From NCBI GenBank assembly GCA_963277665.1, contig OY728165.1, positions 1,154,594,050 to 1,154,658,049 on the forward strand: 64,000 bases of DNA, written 5' to 3'. The stretch comes from Viscum album. Taxonomy: Eukaryota > Streptophyta > Magnoliopsida > Santalales > Viscaceae. Positions 49,489 to 60,788 of this stretch are shown in pieces. A program made the position numbers and the translations under genes. Within the stretch, counting starts at the first letter, position 1; each line of letters starts with the position of its first letter. Under the pieces are notes generated by a model. That model saw only the letters and a program-made list of their open reading frames with translations, made no database searches and was not told the DNA's origin.

Positions 49489-51105
49489 AGAGAAGAGGAG
49501 GGGCACTCTTGGAATGTAATAAATTATTACATTATTATAAAATGTTTTTCAGATTTTAAAGGTCCCAAAAGGATATATTTCGAGGATATGGATATATGGT
49601 TTATAAATACACACATACAATAGGTTTTTGACAAGTTTAGGTCTGAGATTTTATATTATATTTTCATTTTATTTAAATCGTTAAATAATGAGGTAATCAC
49701 AACACCATCATGGTGTCATAAATAATTTAATTTATTTAATGTCCTAAAATTATAAAAAAATATAATGATCTAGGAAAAAATTATAGATTTATAATGAATT
49801 TTTATAGTCAAAATATAACTTCTACAACCCCATGTAAAAATTGTTTTAGTAAAACAAGACATGTTTGTTACATTTTAATTTTAACTTTAAATACAAAGTT
49901 ATTAATGTCATTTTCCAACCAAAGTGGCTCCATGGGGTCCCCATGTTGACCCATGGATTGTCTTGACCGGCCATGACTCAACCAATATTGATAGGACATG
50001 TTTAAAAGTCATTTCATATTATTAAAACATTATTTTTACCTTAAATTACACTAATTACCTTTAATGGCGATTAATTAAACATAAAAGTTACTATTCAACA
50101 AAAATTGTTTTAATCTCATTGAACAAAATTTTACTTCCTAATGGAAACCATGAATGTCAGATTTTTGAAAATCAAATCACCGAAGTGGTAATGTTTCATT
50201 AAAACAAAAAATCAATTTCTTTATCTATTTTATAGTGGTTTCACTATTCATCAAAAATTGATGTTTTTCAGAAAAATAATAAAAATTCACCCTAAGCTAT
50301 ATTTTATATTCCGAATTCAAAAATAATTTCTATTTTACAAAATAAAAAAACATATAAGTTGAATTAGTTAATTTAATAATTAATTCCCGCTGTCAAAACA
50401 AATATTGTTTTTTTAACAAACAATATCTATTAAAAGATTAACACTAATATAAGTCCAATTTCAAAGTGAAATTAATTCCAACGACCACTGGTGGATTAAA
50501 GGGTAAAAATATAATCTAAATACACTTTAATATCAATTAAAAATATAATCTATCTATATAAATAAATCAGTTTAACAGGAGGTTTTGAATTAAAATGCAA
50601 TGTTTTCACTAAAAACAAACATTATCTGAAAAATAAAAGAAATTACAAAAAGTAAATATTGATGTCCAGATTCTAAATAATGATTTTATTTTGTCAAATA
50701 AAACATATAAAATTGTCAAAATTATATTTAAAATGTGTTCTCCATCAAAAAGTGATTAATCTTCATTTTAAAGAATATTAGAATATATATGCTTAAAATT
50801 GAATTCATTTGCATTTTACGACTCTAAATTTTATCTGATAAAAGTAAAAATATTTGACAAACATATTTAATCATTTTTTAGTTAGTTTCCTTCATTCCTT
50901 CCATTACAATGGCTAGGCGTTAACTACCATTTAAAATAATATTATTTTATTATTAGAGTGCAACGTAAGATTTCAAAGGTACTCATTATCGCGTATTGGG
51001 TACGCCATAGAGCATAGCGTTCCCTTTAATGTATTATTAATATTTTATTCAAAAAAATGGATAAATATAAAAATTTAATACTCTTTATTTATCTGTGGTG
51101 TTACA

Positions 51106-51124
51106 TCCATCCCCCCTTTTCGGA
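51106..51124 (-). promoter_or_regulatory. Polypurine tract of the LTR-A element
   Basis: The minus strand reads 'gaaaaggggggatgga' immediately before TGTAACACC. Just upstream is 'gaggacgcatttccg', which resembles the terminal Pol codons (family E-D-E-f) that precede the polypurine tract in plant chromoviruses. Confidence 0.75.
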
Positions 51125-52040
51125 AATGCGTCCTCACAATTTTAAAATTGGGCTTGGAAACTTCATTGAAAGCCCCACAACAGAAAAGGAGTAAATTAAA
51201 CTATCACTTAAAAAGAACGAAAGGGAAGTACAAAGGACACCCGAGATAACCAATAATAGGATTCCATGTATGAAAATATGGATATGGAAAAAAACCAAGG
51301 GTTATGTTCTGAGGGAGTGTGATAGAAAGCATGTTTATTAGAATGTTAACCACCAGAAAATCAAAAACTTTTGATGGGTTAAACAGTATCGGATTCCCCA
51401 GTAGGAAAACATAATTGACAAAATTTTCTTTAGTTACTTTTCATTGAGGAATTTATTTTTGAGATTATCTAAAACATAAGGAAACAAACTTACTTGTCAT
51501 GTTGACTTTCAACTTTTACTATATTTCTTACATGAACTTATATTTTCTCCAAAAGAATACTATTTAAGATGAATTTTTTACAATAAGAGAGCTATAATAA
51601 ACTTCTAGAGAATCACCTAATCCACAAAAGAAAACTGTATACATCCCAAGTCTTTAAACCTTAACAAAAACTAAAACAAAAAATCTTAGTATGAGATCAG
51701 GTAATACCCAAAAAGGATAATCCTTTAGGAAAAGGAAATCTATTCTTAATCTCCAAAATTTCTCCAACAAGACCCAATGTTCAACGAAGACCAAAAGTAA
51801 ACCAAACTAAGATTGAAACCAAAATATTTTAAGGATTAAATCACATAGTCTTCTAAATTAAATCGTAACATTTATCGCTAAACAACATCAGTAGCTCGTA
51901 ATGTCTCGTATTGAAAAAATAATAACCTTATCACATATCCTCCATGATAGGTTAATAATTTCCATAGATAACCCCAAATAGACTTACTCTTAATTCATAA
52001 AATAATCTAAATAAACAGAATTAGTCAATCTAACCAGGGA
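51125..52040 (-). other. Interior of the LTR-A element without recognisable pol
   Basis: Only the last codons before the polypurine tract (around 51126-51145) look like Pol. The remainder shows no RT, RNase H or integrase block in any frame that I could read. The pol region must have been deleted or replaced. Confidence 0.55.
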
Positions 52041-52165
52041 CTTCACGTAGTCCAGTGGTATGGGATAAATAGCAGTTGCACTTTGGTTGTGGGTTCGATT
52101 CCTGTAGCTTTGTCCGACGCGATGGGTTGTCACATGGTCTGCGTGTTGTCCTTTTTCCAAAACTA
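52041..52165 (+). mobile_element. tRNA-derived SINE inserted in the LTR-A element
   Basis: A good RNA polymerase III A box 'tagtccagtgg' (52048-52058) and a perfect B box GGTTCGATTCC (52092-52102) lie 44 bases apart, as in a tRNA. The intervening sequence does not fold as a functional tRNA that I can name. CG-containing sequence follows ('gtccgacgcgatgggttgtc'), and the block ends near 'gtcctttttcc'. It is less AT-rich than its surroundings. It runs opposite to the host element's sense. I could not define target duplications. A tRNA pseudogene is the alternative. Confidence 0.6.
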
Positions 52166-52640
52166 TATAATTCTAAAATATTCCCCCAAAAAGAGATAAT
52201 ATCATCAAAAATAACCATAACATAATATAAAGTCAATTTTATCTCATTCCATTCATTTTCCATAATAACATATAGTAACCAATAATTACCTCAAAAATAA
52301 GGATCATATAAACCCAGATGGTTATTTATAACTATGTCCACAAAAGAACAGATCACTATTACTTGAATAAAATTTTCATATATCAAACATCAGAGTTACA
52401 CATACTATAAAAGGACTTCTAATATAACCCCATCATCAAAAGAGACTTAATACTATTAAGAATTTCACCATGACTCTTGATGCCCTTATATGTTCACTTC
52501 TTACTCATTCAACATTCTTCATGATCCATTAACCATTACTTTCCAACTTATTCTAAAATACTTCTTTCCAAAAAACAAAATCATGAATCATATCCTAAAA
52601 TTCCAAAATAGGAGAACAAATGTTAAGAAATAATCCATAC
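52166..52640. other. Unassigned interior DNA of the LTR-A element
   Basis: AT-rich, no recognisable domain. The minus-strand open frame at 52030-52263 crosses the SINE and is not a gene. Confidence 0.5.
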
Positions 52641-53207
52641 CTTTGATTGGTCATTATCAGTTTCTTCATCTGAAATAGAAATGGCATTAGGTATTGGTAA
52701 ATGAATATTTGTACGATCTTGGTGATCCCATTCCCGAAACATCATCATAGAACATGTGTTTTCAAAATGACCATGCACACCACCTTTAAAACATTTAATT
52801 GATCCCTTAGAAAGAACTTCTTTCCCTTTCCTCGAGTCAAATGGATGCTTCCTTTTTCCATGGTAGGTTCTTGATTTATGACCTTCCTTTCTACATCTAT
52901 AGCAAATTTATGTCCCTTTGAAACATTTTCCTAGGTGTTTATGTCCACATCATTGACACATAGGTTTTTTAACACGCTTACCTTTATGATTTTTACCTGT
53001 AGTTCCATAGGGATTTGTTTCTCGCATATATAATTCCTTATAGAAATCACCAAGGTTTAGGTGGTCATTCAAGACTCCAGATAGTTGGTTGGGGATAAAC
53101 ACAGGATTTCTCATTACAGCTCCCGTATCATTGAGTTTCTCGCTCAGAAAAATGTCACAGTTTCCTTCACATCCAATGTTACTTTAGTGCCTGCTAGATC
53201 CAGCCAT
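52640..53207 (-). pseudogene. Shortened gypsy gag with zinc knuckles
   Basis: The likely start is ATG at 53207 (MAGSSR), about 190 bp downstream of the primer site, as usual for chromovirus gag. The capsid core is largely missing. The frame soon reaches KNHKGKRVKKPMCQ and the knuckles: C-Q-x-C-G-H-K-H-L-G-K-C (52958-52925, one stop inside), CYRCRKEGHKSRTY (52904-52863, last cysteine now Y) and CFKGGVHGHFENTC (52793-52752, second cysteine now G). The third unit then leads into an acidic tail (SISDEETDNDQS). A knuckle pair is normal for gypsy gag; a third is unusual. Gag is decayed by stops but otherwise readable in one frame, better preserved than the gypsy pol at 11330-14633. Confidence 0.75.
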
Positions 53208-53397
53208 TTACTAAAACCAAAAAGGTCATTGTGAGTATATCAACCTAACCATCATGTACTAATGAGGAAGATAAGAACTATGTTATACTTACTCACTCAC
53301 TTTATCTAAAACTATGACTCTTTCTAAAATCCTAACCATTATGGTAATGTCACTTATGCTTAGACAATACCCTAACCTCTAAATTTACCTAAATCGG

Positions 53398-53409
53398 CCT
53401 CTGATACGA
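53398..53409 (-). promoter_or_regulatory. Primer-binding site (tRNA-iMet type) of the LTR-A element
   Basis: The minus strand reads TCGTATCAGAGG, close to TGGTATCAGAGC, starting two bases after the LTR end at 53412. This fixes the orientation and makes 53412-58205 the 5' LTR. Confidence 0.75.
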
Positions 53410-53840
53410 ACTATAATGCCCCTACCTTAAATCGTACTTAATATAGAATTAAATTAATAATTCTCATTGCGGATATTTTCAAGGTTTCTAGTTTTAGATA
53501 ATTAGGACATAACTATTACATCTCAAAATATTATAAGGTATACCTTCTACTAAGTTTCCATAAAATAAAAAAACACTTAAAAAGAAACATGTCTAGCTCC
53601 ATTTTTTTGATAGCATGACTTTCCCTTGATCCCATCCTTGACCCTATTACACATTAAGTCCTATGAAAAAACATTTCAAAAAAACATGGGGTGTGTATAA
53701 AAAGCTCACTAAGGTATCCACAAAGAATGAAAACAGTTAGTTTTTCAAAACAAAAAGTAAACCGTGTATACTTTATCAATGTAATACTTATCACCTTTAT
53801 GAAGTATTAAAAAACTCTTCACTAAATAAAATATCATTAA

Positions 53841-54152
53841 TTACCCTTTTGTAACCAAAATATTACCATAAAACCCATATAAAGCACACATAACATATAA
53901 AGGTAACTTGGGACATAAACATACATAAATGGAAGAACCATACGGTCGACTTCCACACATATAACTTAATGGAATAGCCATACAGACGGCTTCCATACCA
54001 AATGAATTGGAGTTTATAATGTAACCACCCATCTTGTTAATCATAGCACTACCCATCATATGGATTATCATGTAAACACCTGTCAAATGTCCAAGTACCA
54101 TTATAAAATCATAATACATAAAGCAAAAATAATGGAAAGAAAACATTTCCAC
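53841..54152 (-). other. Sense-strand small ORF inside the 5' LTR (103 codons)
   Basis: Homologue of the open frame at 46845-47123 in the partner LTR, starting MEMFSFHYFCFM and extending about 25 codons further at its C terminus. It has several hydrophobic stretches and three C-terminal cysteines. There is no recognised domain and no evidence of translation. It could be a chance open frame kept by common descent. Confidence 0.25.
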
Positions 54153-55817
54153 ATTTCAAACTTAATATATCACTTAAATATATTGACATAACAAATCCAT
54201 TATAAAAACCATTTTCAATACCAAAATACATAAAAGAGCATATGGTATTTAATTCATTTTAAAAAAAATCACGGCTTGTTGAGGAAGCAAAAGACAAAAT
54301 AATACTTGCGGTGGCGGAAAAGGTCGTTGTCACCGCGTACGTTAAAAGAAACATTCCTTTTTTTCATTTTGTAAAACACTTAGTAGAAAAATATTCATAT
54401 TGTATAAAATTAAAATTCAAAGGGGGTTTATACACCCTATAAAATAATGAATTGTATTAGAACAAAATATGACTCAATGAAAGAAGATTGAGACGAAGTC
54501 CCTTTCAAAGATGGTATCCTTGGATTAAGGATAAATCAATTACATAATTATGTGTGAAAAACGAATAAAACAAATATAAGTGGATTTTAAGTGTAAAATA
54601 ATCATATTTAATTCAAACATATTCATATAATGACATATTTAAGGCGTACAAGTTTATCCCAAAGAATCAAAATTGGGTTAAGAAGTTCCCTAGAAAAAAT
54701 TCGACAGCCTAACAGCATCCCTTCAAAATTCAGAAAATGAGTTGATGAGAGATATAAAGGGTATCTCATAACATGGACATAAAATATACATCAATAAGGA
54801 TATATAAGAACATATACCAACATTAAAATATGTAAATTAAAATACTTAACTATAGAAGTCTTTTAAAAAGAAGAGGGTGAAAGGTTCCCTTACCGACTTG
54901 GGTATCTTTCGAAACATACACCCCATGAAAGAAGGACAATACAACATTGATGTAAATACTCATAAAAAAAGTATACTACACAAATATTAGAATAATGGGC
55001 AGTACATGTTCCACTCAGAAAAATTGTGTCAAATGTAGCATAAATCTCACAGGAATAAAAGTGAGATGAAGAATACCTTACAAAAACTCAGCAGCCTAAT
55101 GGCGCCACATAAAACTTCCACAAATGGATTGATGAGTTAAAATAGGGTCTCTCATCATATTAACATAAAATTTACATCAATAGGAATATAAAAGAACATC
55201 CCCCAACATAACAAGGAGGATATTAAAAGAATTGACATAAATGAGAGTTCTTAAAGAGATAGAGATTGGATCTCTTATGAAAATTCGGCAGCCTAACGAC
55301 GCCACTCAAAACATCCAAAAATGGATTGATGAGAGAAAATATGGACTCTAATAATATGAACATAAAAATTACATTAATATTAATATAAAATAACATCCCA
55401 ATAATAATAAATATGATCATAAAAGGAATTACATAAAAGAGTGTACTTAAAAAGAACGAGAGAGGTTGGATCCCTTACCTCAAGTCAGACTTGTCTTGTT
55501 CGTTTCTTTATATTCATGAATAATAAACGTTGGAAAATTTAAAATTTCTTGTGGAACTCTTTTAATGATTTTTATTCAGTTCATATCACTTATTATAATT
55601 TTATAACAATTGGTTAACAATGTGAATTCATATCAGACGTTTTTGTCGATGTTTGGTACATGAGTCAAAAATGAACTTGATTGAAAATGATTGTCCATGT
55701 AGTTATAAGTAAATCATCTCCAGAATAGTTTTAATGATTTAAATATCATATAAATCCAGTACATATTCATTTTATACTACTCCATAACATATGGAGATAA
55801 AAAGAAATGAAATGCAC

Positions 55818-55855
55818 CGTTCATTGAGATGGTAGGCCGTACGTGCGCAAGAACG
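55818..55855. repeat. Palindromic LTR-A module in the 5' LTR
   Basis: Arm cgttcat (55818-55824) pairs with the mutated 'aagaacg' arm (55849-55855) around 'tgagatggtaggccgtacgt'. It is the third clear copy of the module, after 1591 and 48717. Confidence 0.6.
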
Positions 55856-56581
55856 CTACCTTCTTTTCTTTGTCAAATTAATGGAATTAAAAATAATTGA
55901 GAGATATATATATTATAATTCCAGTATAATATATATTTTATATAGGTCACATATTTTGATTAATTAATTATTTATACATTCCATGTATTGCATGAATGAG
56001 TCACATCACTAGAGGGTGCGGTAGTCTACAATTCCTCGTATGAAATTATCGCATTTGAACAACATGAAAAGCATAAAGACCTGTTTTAAATATATAATTC
56101 AGAAGAATATAGAAAACATAAATACCATATATATCATATATAAAAAATTTTGACATCATAATGGCCACCATGAATGGTGTTACAAGAATATTGAACAATC
56201 ATCGTTTCGTGTGGTAGAAATTCGCCATCCACAGAAACAATATTTTCGTTAACCATTAGACGAAGGTGTCTGTAAGTGTATCTTGAATCCTTCACATAAC
56301 AACATCCTGGTATATTTAAGATACTGGTTTTTTTACATTATAAAGGAATAAAAAGTGTTTATAGGGTTGTTGAAGAAAAATAAAATAAATGAACACAAGG
56401 GAATACATTACCTTTAAATAGGGTAACTCTTTATGATTTGAGCTCAAAAGCTTCCTTGGAAAGGATTATGTCCAAAGGAGATGCTTCAATGATTCAGATA
56501 GGTATTTTAATGATGAAATGGACAGGGTTTGGCCAAGCCAATGGCTTGAGAGGTGTGGGTAAGGTGGTAGAGGTGGGGGAC

Positions 56582-56588
56582 TTTTATA
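56582..56588 (-). promoter_or_regulatory. Probable TATA box of the 5' LTR
   Basis: The minus strand reads CTTATAAAAGTCCCCCACC. This is the LTR that would drive transcription of the element, so it is the functional promoter candidate. Confidence 0.55.
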
Positions 56589-58205
56589 AGAGAACAGGAG
56601 GGGCACTCTTGGAATGTTATAAAATATTACTTTATTATAAAATTATTTTTGTATTTTAAAGGTCCCAAAATGATATATTTCTAGGATAAGGTGATAAGGT
56701 TTTTAAATCCTGCCATCCAATATGTTTTTAAAAGATTAGGTCTTAGATATTACATTATTGTTTCATTTTATTTAAATAGTTAAATAATGAGATAATCGAT
56801 GCATCATCATTGTGTCATAAATAATTTAATTTATTTAATGTCTAAAAATTATAAAAAAATATCATGATGTAGGAAATATTTTTAGAATAATAATTAATAA
56901 TTACAGTCAAATATATGACTAGTATAACCCCATGGAATAATTGTTTTAATAAAACAACACATCTTTGTGACATTTTAATTTTAACTTTAAATAAAAAGTT
57001 ATTAATGTCATTTATCAACCAATGTGGCTCCATGGGGTCCCCAAGATGACCCATGAATTTTATTTATCGGACATGACTCATCCAATAAGGGTAGGACTTG
57101 TATCAAATTCATTTCTTATTATTAAAGCATTATTTTTACCTTAAATTACTCAAATTATCTTTAATCGCGATTAATAAAACATAAAAGTTATTATTCACCA
57201 AAAATTATTTTCATCTCATTGAACCACATTTTACTTCCCAATGGAAACCACGTATGTAGGATTTTTGAAAATCAAATCACATAAGTGCTAAATTATCATC
57301 TAAATGAAAAATCAGTTTCATTGACAACCACTTAGTGGTTTCACAATTCATCAAAAATTGATTTTTTTCAGAAAAATACCAAAAATTCATCCTAAGCTAT
57401 ATTTGATACTCCTAAATAAAAAATGATATCTATTTTAAAAAATTCAAAACATATAAGTTACATTAATTAATTTAATAATTATTTTCCGCTGTCAAAACAA
57501 ATAGCGTGTTTTTAAGAAACAATATTTATTAAAAGATCAACAGTAGTTTAAGTCCAATTTCAAAGTGAAATTAATTTCACTGAACACCATTGTATTAAAT
57601 GGTAAAAATATATTCAAAATACACTTTAATATCAATTAAAAATATAATCTATCCATATAAATAAATTAGATTAAAATGAGGTTTTGAATTAAAATGCAAC
57701 ATTTTCACTAAAAATGATCTTTATCAGAAAAAGAACAAAAAATAACCAAAACTAAATTTTGATGTCCAGATTCTAAAGAAGGATTTTATATTTTCAAATA
57801 AAACTTATAAAATTGTCAAAAGTATATTTAATAATTGTTCTCCATCAAAAGGTAGTTAATCATCCTTTTAAAGAATATTAGAAGACTTATGCTTAAAATT
57901 GGATTCATTTGCAATTTACGCCTCTAACATATATTGGATAAAAGTAAAAATATTTGACAAACATATATAATCATTTTGTAGTTAGTTCCGTTCTTTCCCG
58001 CCATTACAATGGATAGGCGTTAACTACTATTTAAAATAATATTATTTTATTATTAGAGGGCAACGTAAGAATTCAAAGGAACTCGTTGTCACGTATTGGG
58101 TACGCCATCGAGCATAGCGATCCCTTTAAAGAAATATTAATAATTTATTCACAAATATGGATAAATATAAAAATGTCATATTCATTATTTACCCGGGGTG
58201 TTACA

Positions 58206-58880
58206 TATAGAATGGTACAAGGTTTCTTAAAATGATCCTAAAAAGAGATCATGGGAGGTTATACAATGCCTATTATGTTAGTGGTTTTTGTTTATACAAG
58301 TGAAATAAGTGATGAAATTATGGGTTTTCGACCATAGTGTATGTTCTATTCCCATCATATTTCCATATTCTAATGTCATGAATTATCCCAATTTCATGTT
58401 CACATATTAATAACTCATGTTTCAACTCTATCAATAATCATGTTATATTCAAATCCTTTATGATTGATTGTAAAAAGTTTGGAAATTTATAAAGAAAAAC
58501 CCTATAGAGTGTTAAAATAGGTTCCCAATAATGATTATTTTTCTATAATTTATAAAAATCAAATCATGCCCAAAATTACATTTTTAGTTTTACTACACCA
58601 CAATACATTTGTGTTAGATCCAAGTCCACATATTATATCGTAAAATTTATGTTATTGATATAATAAATTCAATTTAACAGAAACAAAATTATAGTAAATT
58701 TTTTAATACATAGGCTGATTGAAATGGGAAATTTTTCCATAATTATTGGAATATACGAAATAAAAAAAATCAAGGAGGTCTGAATTTATGAATACCGAGG
58801 GAATCACATTTGAAAAATGTGTTACAGTCTTGTGGTATAAATACAAAGGAATCATTTAAAAATCAATTATTAGAACTACT
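58206..58880. other. Unassigned DNA between the LTR-A element and the LINE
   Basis: It begins with the target duplication 'tatag'. It may include the LINE 3' untranslated region, since it lies downstream of the LINE in its own sense. No poly-A-type tail could be pinned down. Confidence 0.45.
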
Positions 58881-58899
58881 ATTATAGTCCTATATGTTT

Positions 58900-59260
58900 A
58901 TAGAAAAGTTACCTTCCCTATAGTTATGCATCACTTTATTTCCCTAGACGATGGTAAACCTGAATTTCTAGAAAAAACTATTATATTCTAATGATATTTC
59001 TATTTATTCCCACATCATATCAACTAGAATTGTAGATTCATATTCCAACATCTAAATAAGAATCTAATATTAGATTAACATGTTTAGTCCAAATCACAAT
59101 GTCTAGGCCTCCTGACTAATAGAATTACATGTCCCATAAAATGTTCTAAATCCTAAAAGCATTGAACCCATGTCATCCATTACCATCGCCACTCTTCACA
59201 TTACCCATACAACATAAGATCCATCAAAATTCAGTTTAAACCCACTGGAAGCAGTGACCT
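58900..59260 (-). pseudogene. LINE RNase H domain remnant
   Basis: GFKLNFDGSYVV (59245-59210) matches the family W-x-K-l-N-f-D-G-a/s, carrying the first catalytic aspartate. MDDMGSMLLGFRTFYGTCNS (about 59185-59125) matches 'R-d-x-x-G-x-l-l-x-g-f-x-x-f-x-G-x-x-t-n', and ISQEA supplies the usual 'n-x-x-E-a' glutamate. YESTILVDM (about 59045-59015) fits 'v-E-x-D-S-x-l-v-v-x-x-i', with the catalytic aspartate replaced. Frame is kept across most of the domain despite four or more stops. Confidence 0.65.
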
Positions 59261-59599
59261 AATAATCCAAACATTCCAAAGAATCAAATATCAATGTCAT
59301 ATAACAATGCGCATGATATAGAATCAGTTTCCTGAGTAACATGTTCCAATAGTGAACCAATTCCCATAAGAAACAATTTGGTCAATTCAAACACAAGAAT
59401 CCTTACTCGAACCTATATATACAAGGATAAGAATCAATTTAATAAACATTACTTATTCCTACCATCCCATAGAAACCAACACCCAATTGTAAAAACCATT
59501 CCATGAATTTTACTCTACATTGAATTAAGATCAACCACTTGAAACCATTAACCTAAAATATACAAAAATGAGTCCTTTCCTATTGAGAAAAATATGAAT

Positions 59600-60560
59600 C
59601 GACTGGTGTAATCTTAGATTCTCTAGGCCAATTTGCCATTGAAGAACAGATGCAACACTCTCTCGTAACCAGTTGCCTCCCAACTCAAGTAATGAAAAAC
59701 ATGATAAATTTTATTATATAGAACATTATCATCAATAAATATTCGGTTATTTTGTTCCCACCACATAATAAAACTTTTATCCACTAAAATCTCCTTACAA
59801 CAATGATTTATAGAACACTAATCTGTCCCATTTTCTACATGAATCCATGATCAGTAATCGGGACTATTAAAATGTTTGGTCAATGTATTCCCAAGATCAT
59901 AACTATCTCTATCTACTGTCAGAGTGATGTTCCCAAATATAAAATATTCATCTTCAATTAATATCAATTTAATGACAACTGCAAATTTAAAATCATAAAT
60001 ATATGTTTAATCAGACACAGAGTAACTTCTATAGTGAAATAGTTTTCTCACCTAGTCATATTACCAATAGCTGAGGTTACCACACCCTACCAGCCACCAC
60101 ATTTCTCTTTAATAATTTGTATATGAGACATCATCTATCTTGAAAGATTTTTTTTCATAGTAGATCTAGTATTCCACCCATTCTAGACAATCACATACCT
60201 TACTCTCATAAATTTATCAGACATTGATTTTTTATCAATTATAATCCAAGAATCCTTGTCATGTAGAAACTGTAAGCAATTTTTAACACAATGTTGCCTA
60301 ATACCCCCTCCTATATTTGTTTACTGTCGTTTCATTTGTGTCTTAATGGAATTTTAATATTTGATTGGTTTCAAAAATGAATTCTTCCATGAATCTATGT
60401 AACAAGTTGATGGACTCATTAGGAGACTTCAAAATAGAAATAATATGTTTGGGGATTGAAGTTAGAAAGGTGTAACAAGAGTATTTATTCAACTGAAGGA
60501 AAAAAAGGGAATTTTCTAGTTTTCATTATACCCAGTAATTATGAAAATTAAACCTCTATT
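59600..60560 (-). pseudogene. LINE ORF2 region between RT and RNase H
   Basis: From right to left: SCYTFLTSIPKHIISILKSP (about 60478-60420) matches 'l-i-k-s-V-l-s-S-I-P-x-Y-x-l-s-l-f-k-x-P'. 'FMEEFIFETNQ' (about 60400) matches 'I-e-k-i-x-R-d-F-l-W-g'. GGGIRQHCVKN plus LQFLHDKDSWIIIDKKSM (about 60313-60225) match 'G-G-L-G-i-R-x-l-x-x-x-N-k-A-l-l-x-K-x-x-W-R-l-l-n-x-x-d-S-L-W'. FMRVRYV matches 'v-x-x-x-k-Y'. WWEQNNRIFIDDNVLYNKI (59763-59705) matches 'i-W-k-e-R-N-x-R-i-F'. These blocks occur in this order in plant L1 ORF2. Confidence 0.6.
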
Positions 60561-60756
60561 GAAGGCCTTCTTGTTACTTCCATCTGAAATTTTTAGCTCA
60601 TGTACTCCCTAAAAAGTTTATATTTATCAATCAGCTGTATGTCTTGTATTTCCATTCTATACCTAGCATATTGTCTATTATGTAAACTCCAATTTTTTGA
60701 TGATTATAGAGATTCTCAAATTTCGATCCATACACTTGAATGATTTTTAATGAAAC

Positions 60757-60757
<1 letters not shown>

Positions 60758-60787
<30 letters not shown>

Positions 60788-60788
60788 T
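60758..60788. repeat. (ATT)n microsatellite
   Basis: About ten uninterrupted ATT units. Confidence 0.95.

Larger units (their letters stand above)
46312..51105 (-). repeat. 3' LTR of the LTR-A element
   Basis: Collinear with 53412-58205 over its full length. The 5' terminus on the minus strand is TGTAACACCACAG (51105), directly preceded by a polypurine tract. The 3' terminus is near 46312, aligned with TATAATGCCCC of the partner. It contains a CCAATGCATTGG palindrome, a three-fold internal repeat (47595-48390), three GC-richer modules and a TATA box. No protein-coding gene is expected in an LTR. Confidence 0.88.
46312..58205 (-). mobile_element. LTR-A retrotransposon: giant-LTR Ty3/gypsy element with internal deletion
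   Basis: Two collinear LTRs of equal length (4794 bp; 46312-51105 and 53412-58205) flank only 2306 bp. On the minus strand the order is 5' LTR, tRNA-iMet-type primer site, gag start with zinc knuckles, a region without pol, a terminal Pol-like segment, polypurine tract and 3' LTR. The termini TGTAACACC...GGGCATTATA and the gag knuckles indicate Ty3/gypsy, probably chromovirus-like. RT, integrase, RNase H and protease are absent, so it is non-autonomous. A 90-base stretch compared by eye (48711 on and 55812 on) has 16 mismatches between LTRs, showing considerable age. Confidence 0.85.
53412..58205 (-). repeat. 5' LTR of the LTR-A element
   Basis: Same length and content as 46312-51105. Its 5' terminus on the minus strand is TGTAACACCCCGG (58205), the better preserved form of the family terminus, and its 3' terminus is GGGGCATTATA (53412). 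It is followed outside by 'tatag', the right target duplication. Confidence 0.88.
58880..60600 (-). mobile_element. L1-type LINE, 3' half of ORF2, decayed
   Basis: Minus-strand translation across frames gives, in order, a post-RT region, a linker ending in a W-E/N-R-I-F block, and an RNase H domain. This is the C-terminal arrangement of plant L1 elements that acquired an RNase H. The 5' part (endonuclease and the RT catalytic core) is not recognisable upstream of about 60600, consistent with the usual 5' truncation or with decay. Stops and frameshifts are abundant. Confidence 0.6.

Noticed and set aside
52041..52110. Functional tRNA gene
   Set aside because: A and B boxes are good, but I cannot form a convincing acceptor stem and anticodon arm, and SINE-like sequence continues past the B box.
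52030..52263. 77-codon minus-strand open frame
   Set aside because: It lies across the SINE-like block and is antisense to its polymerase III boxes; its apparent complexity comes from the SINE.
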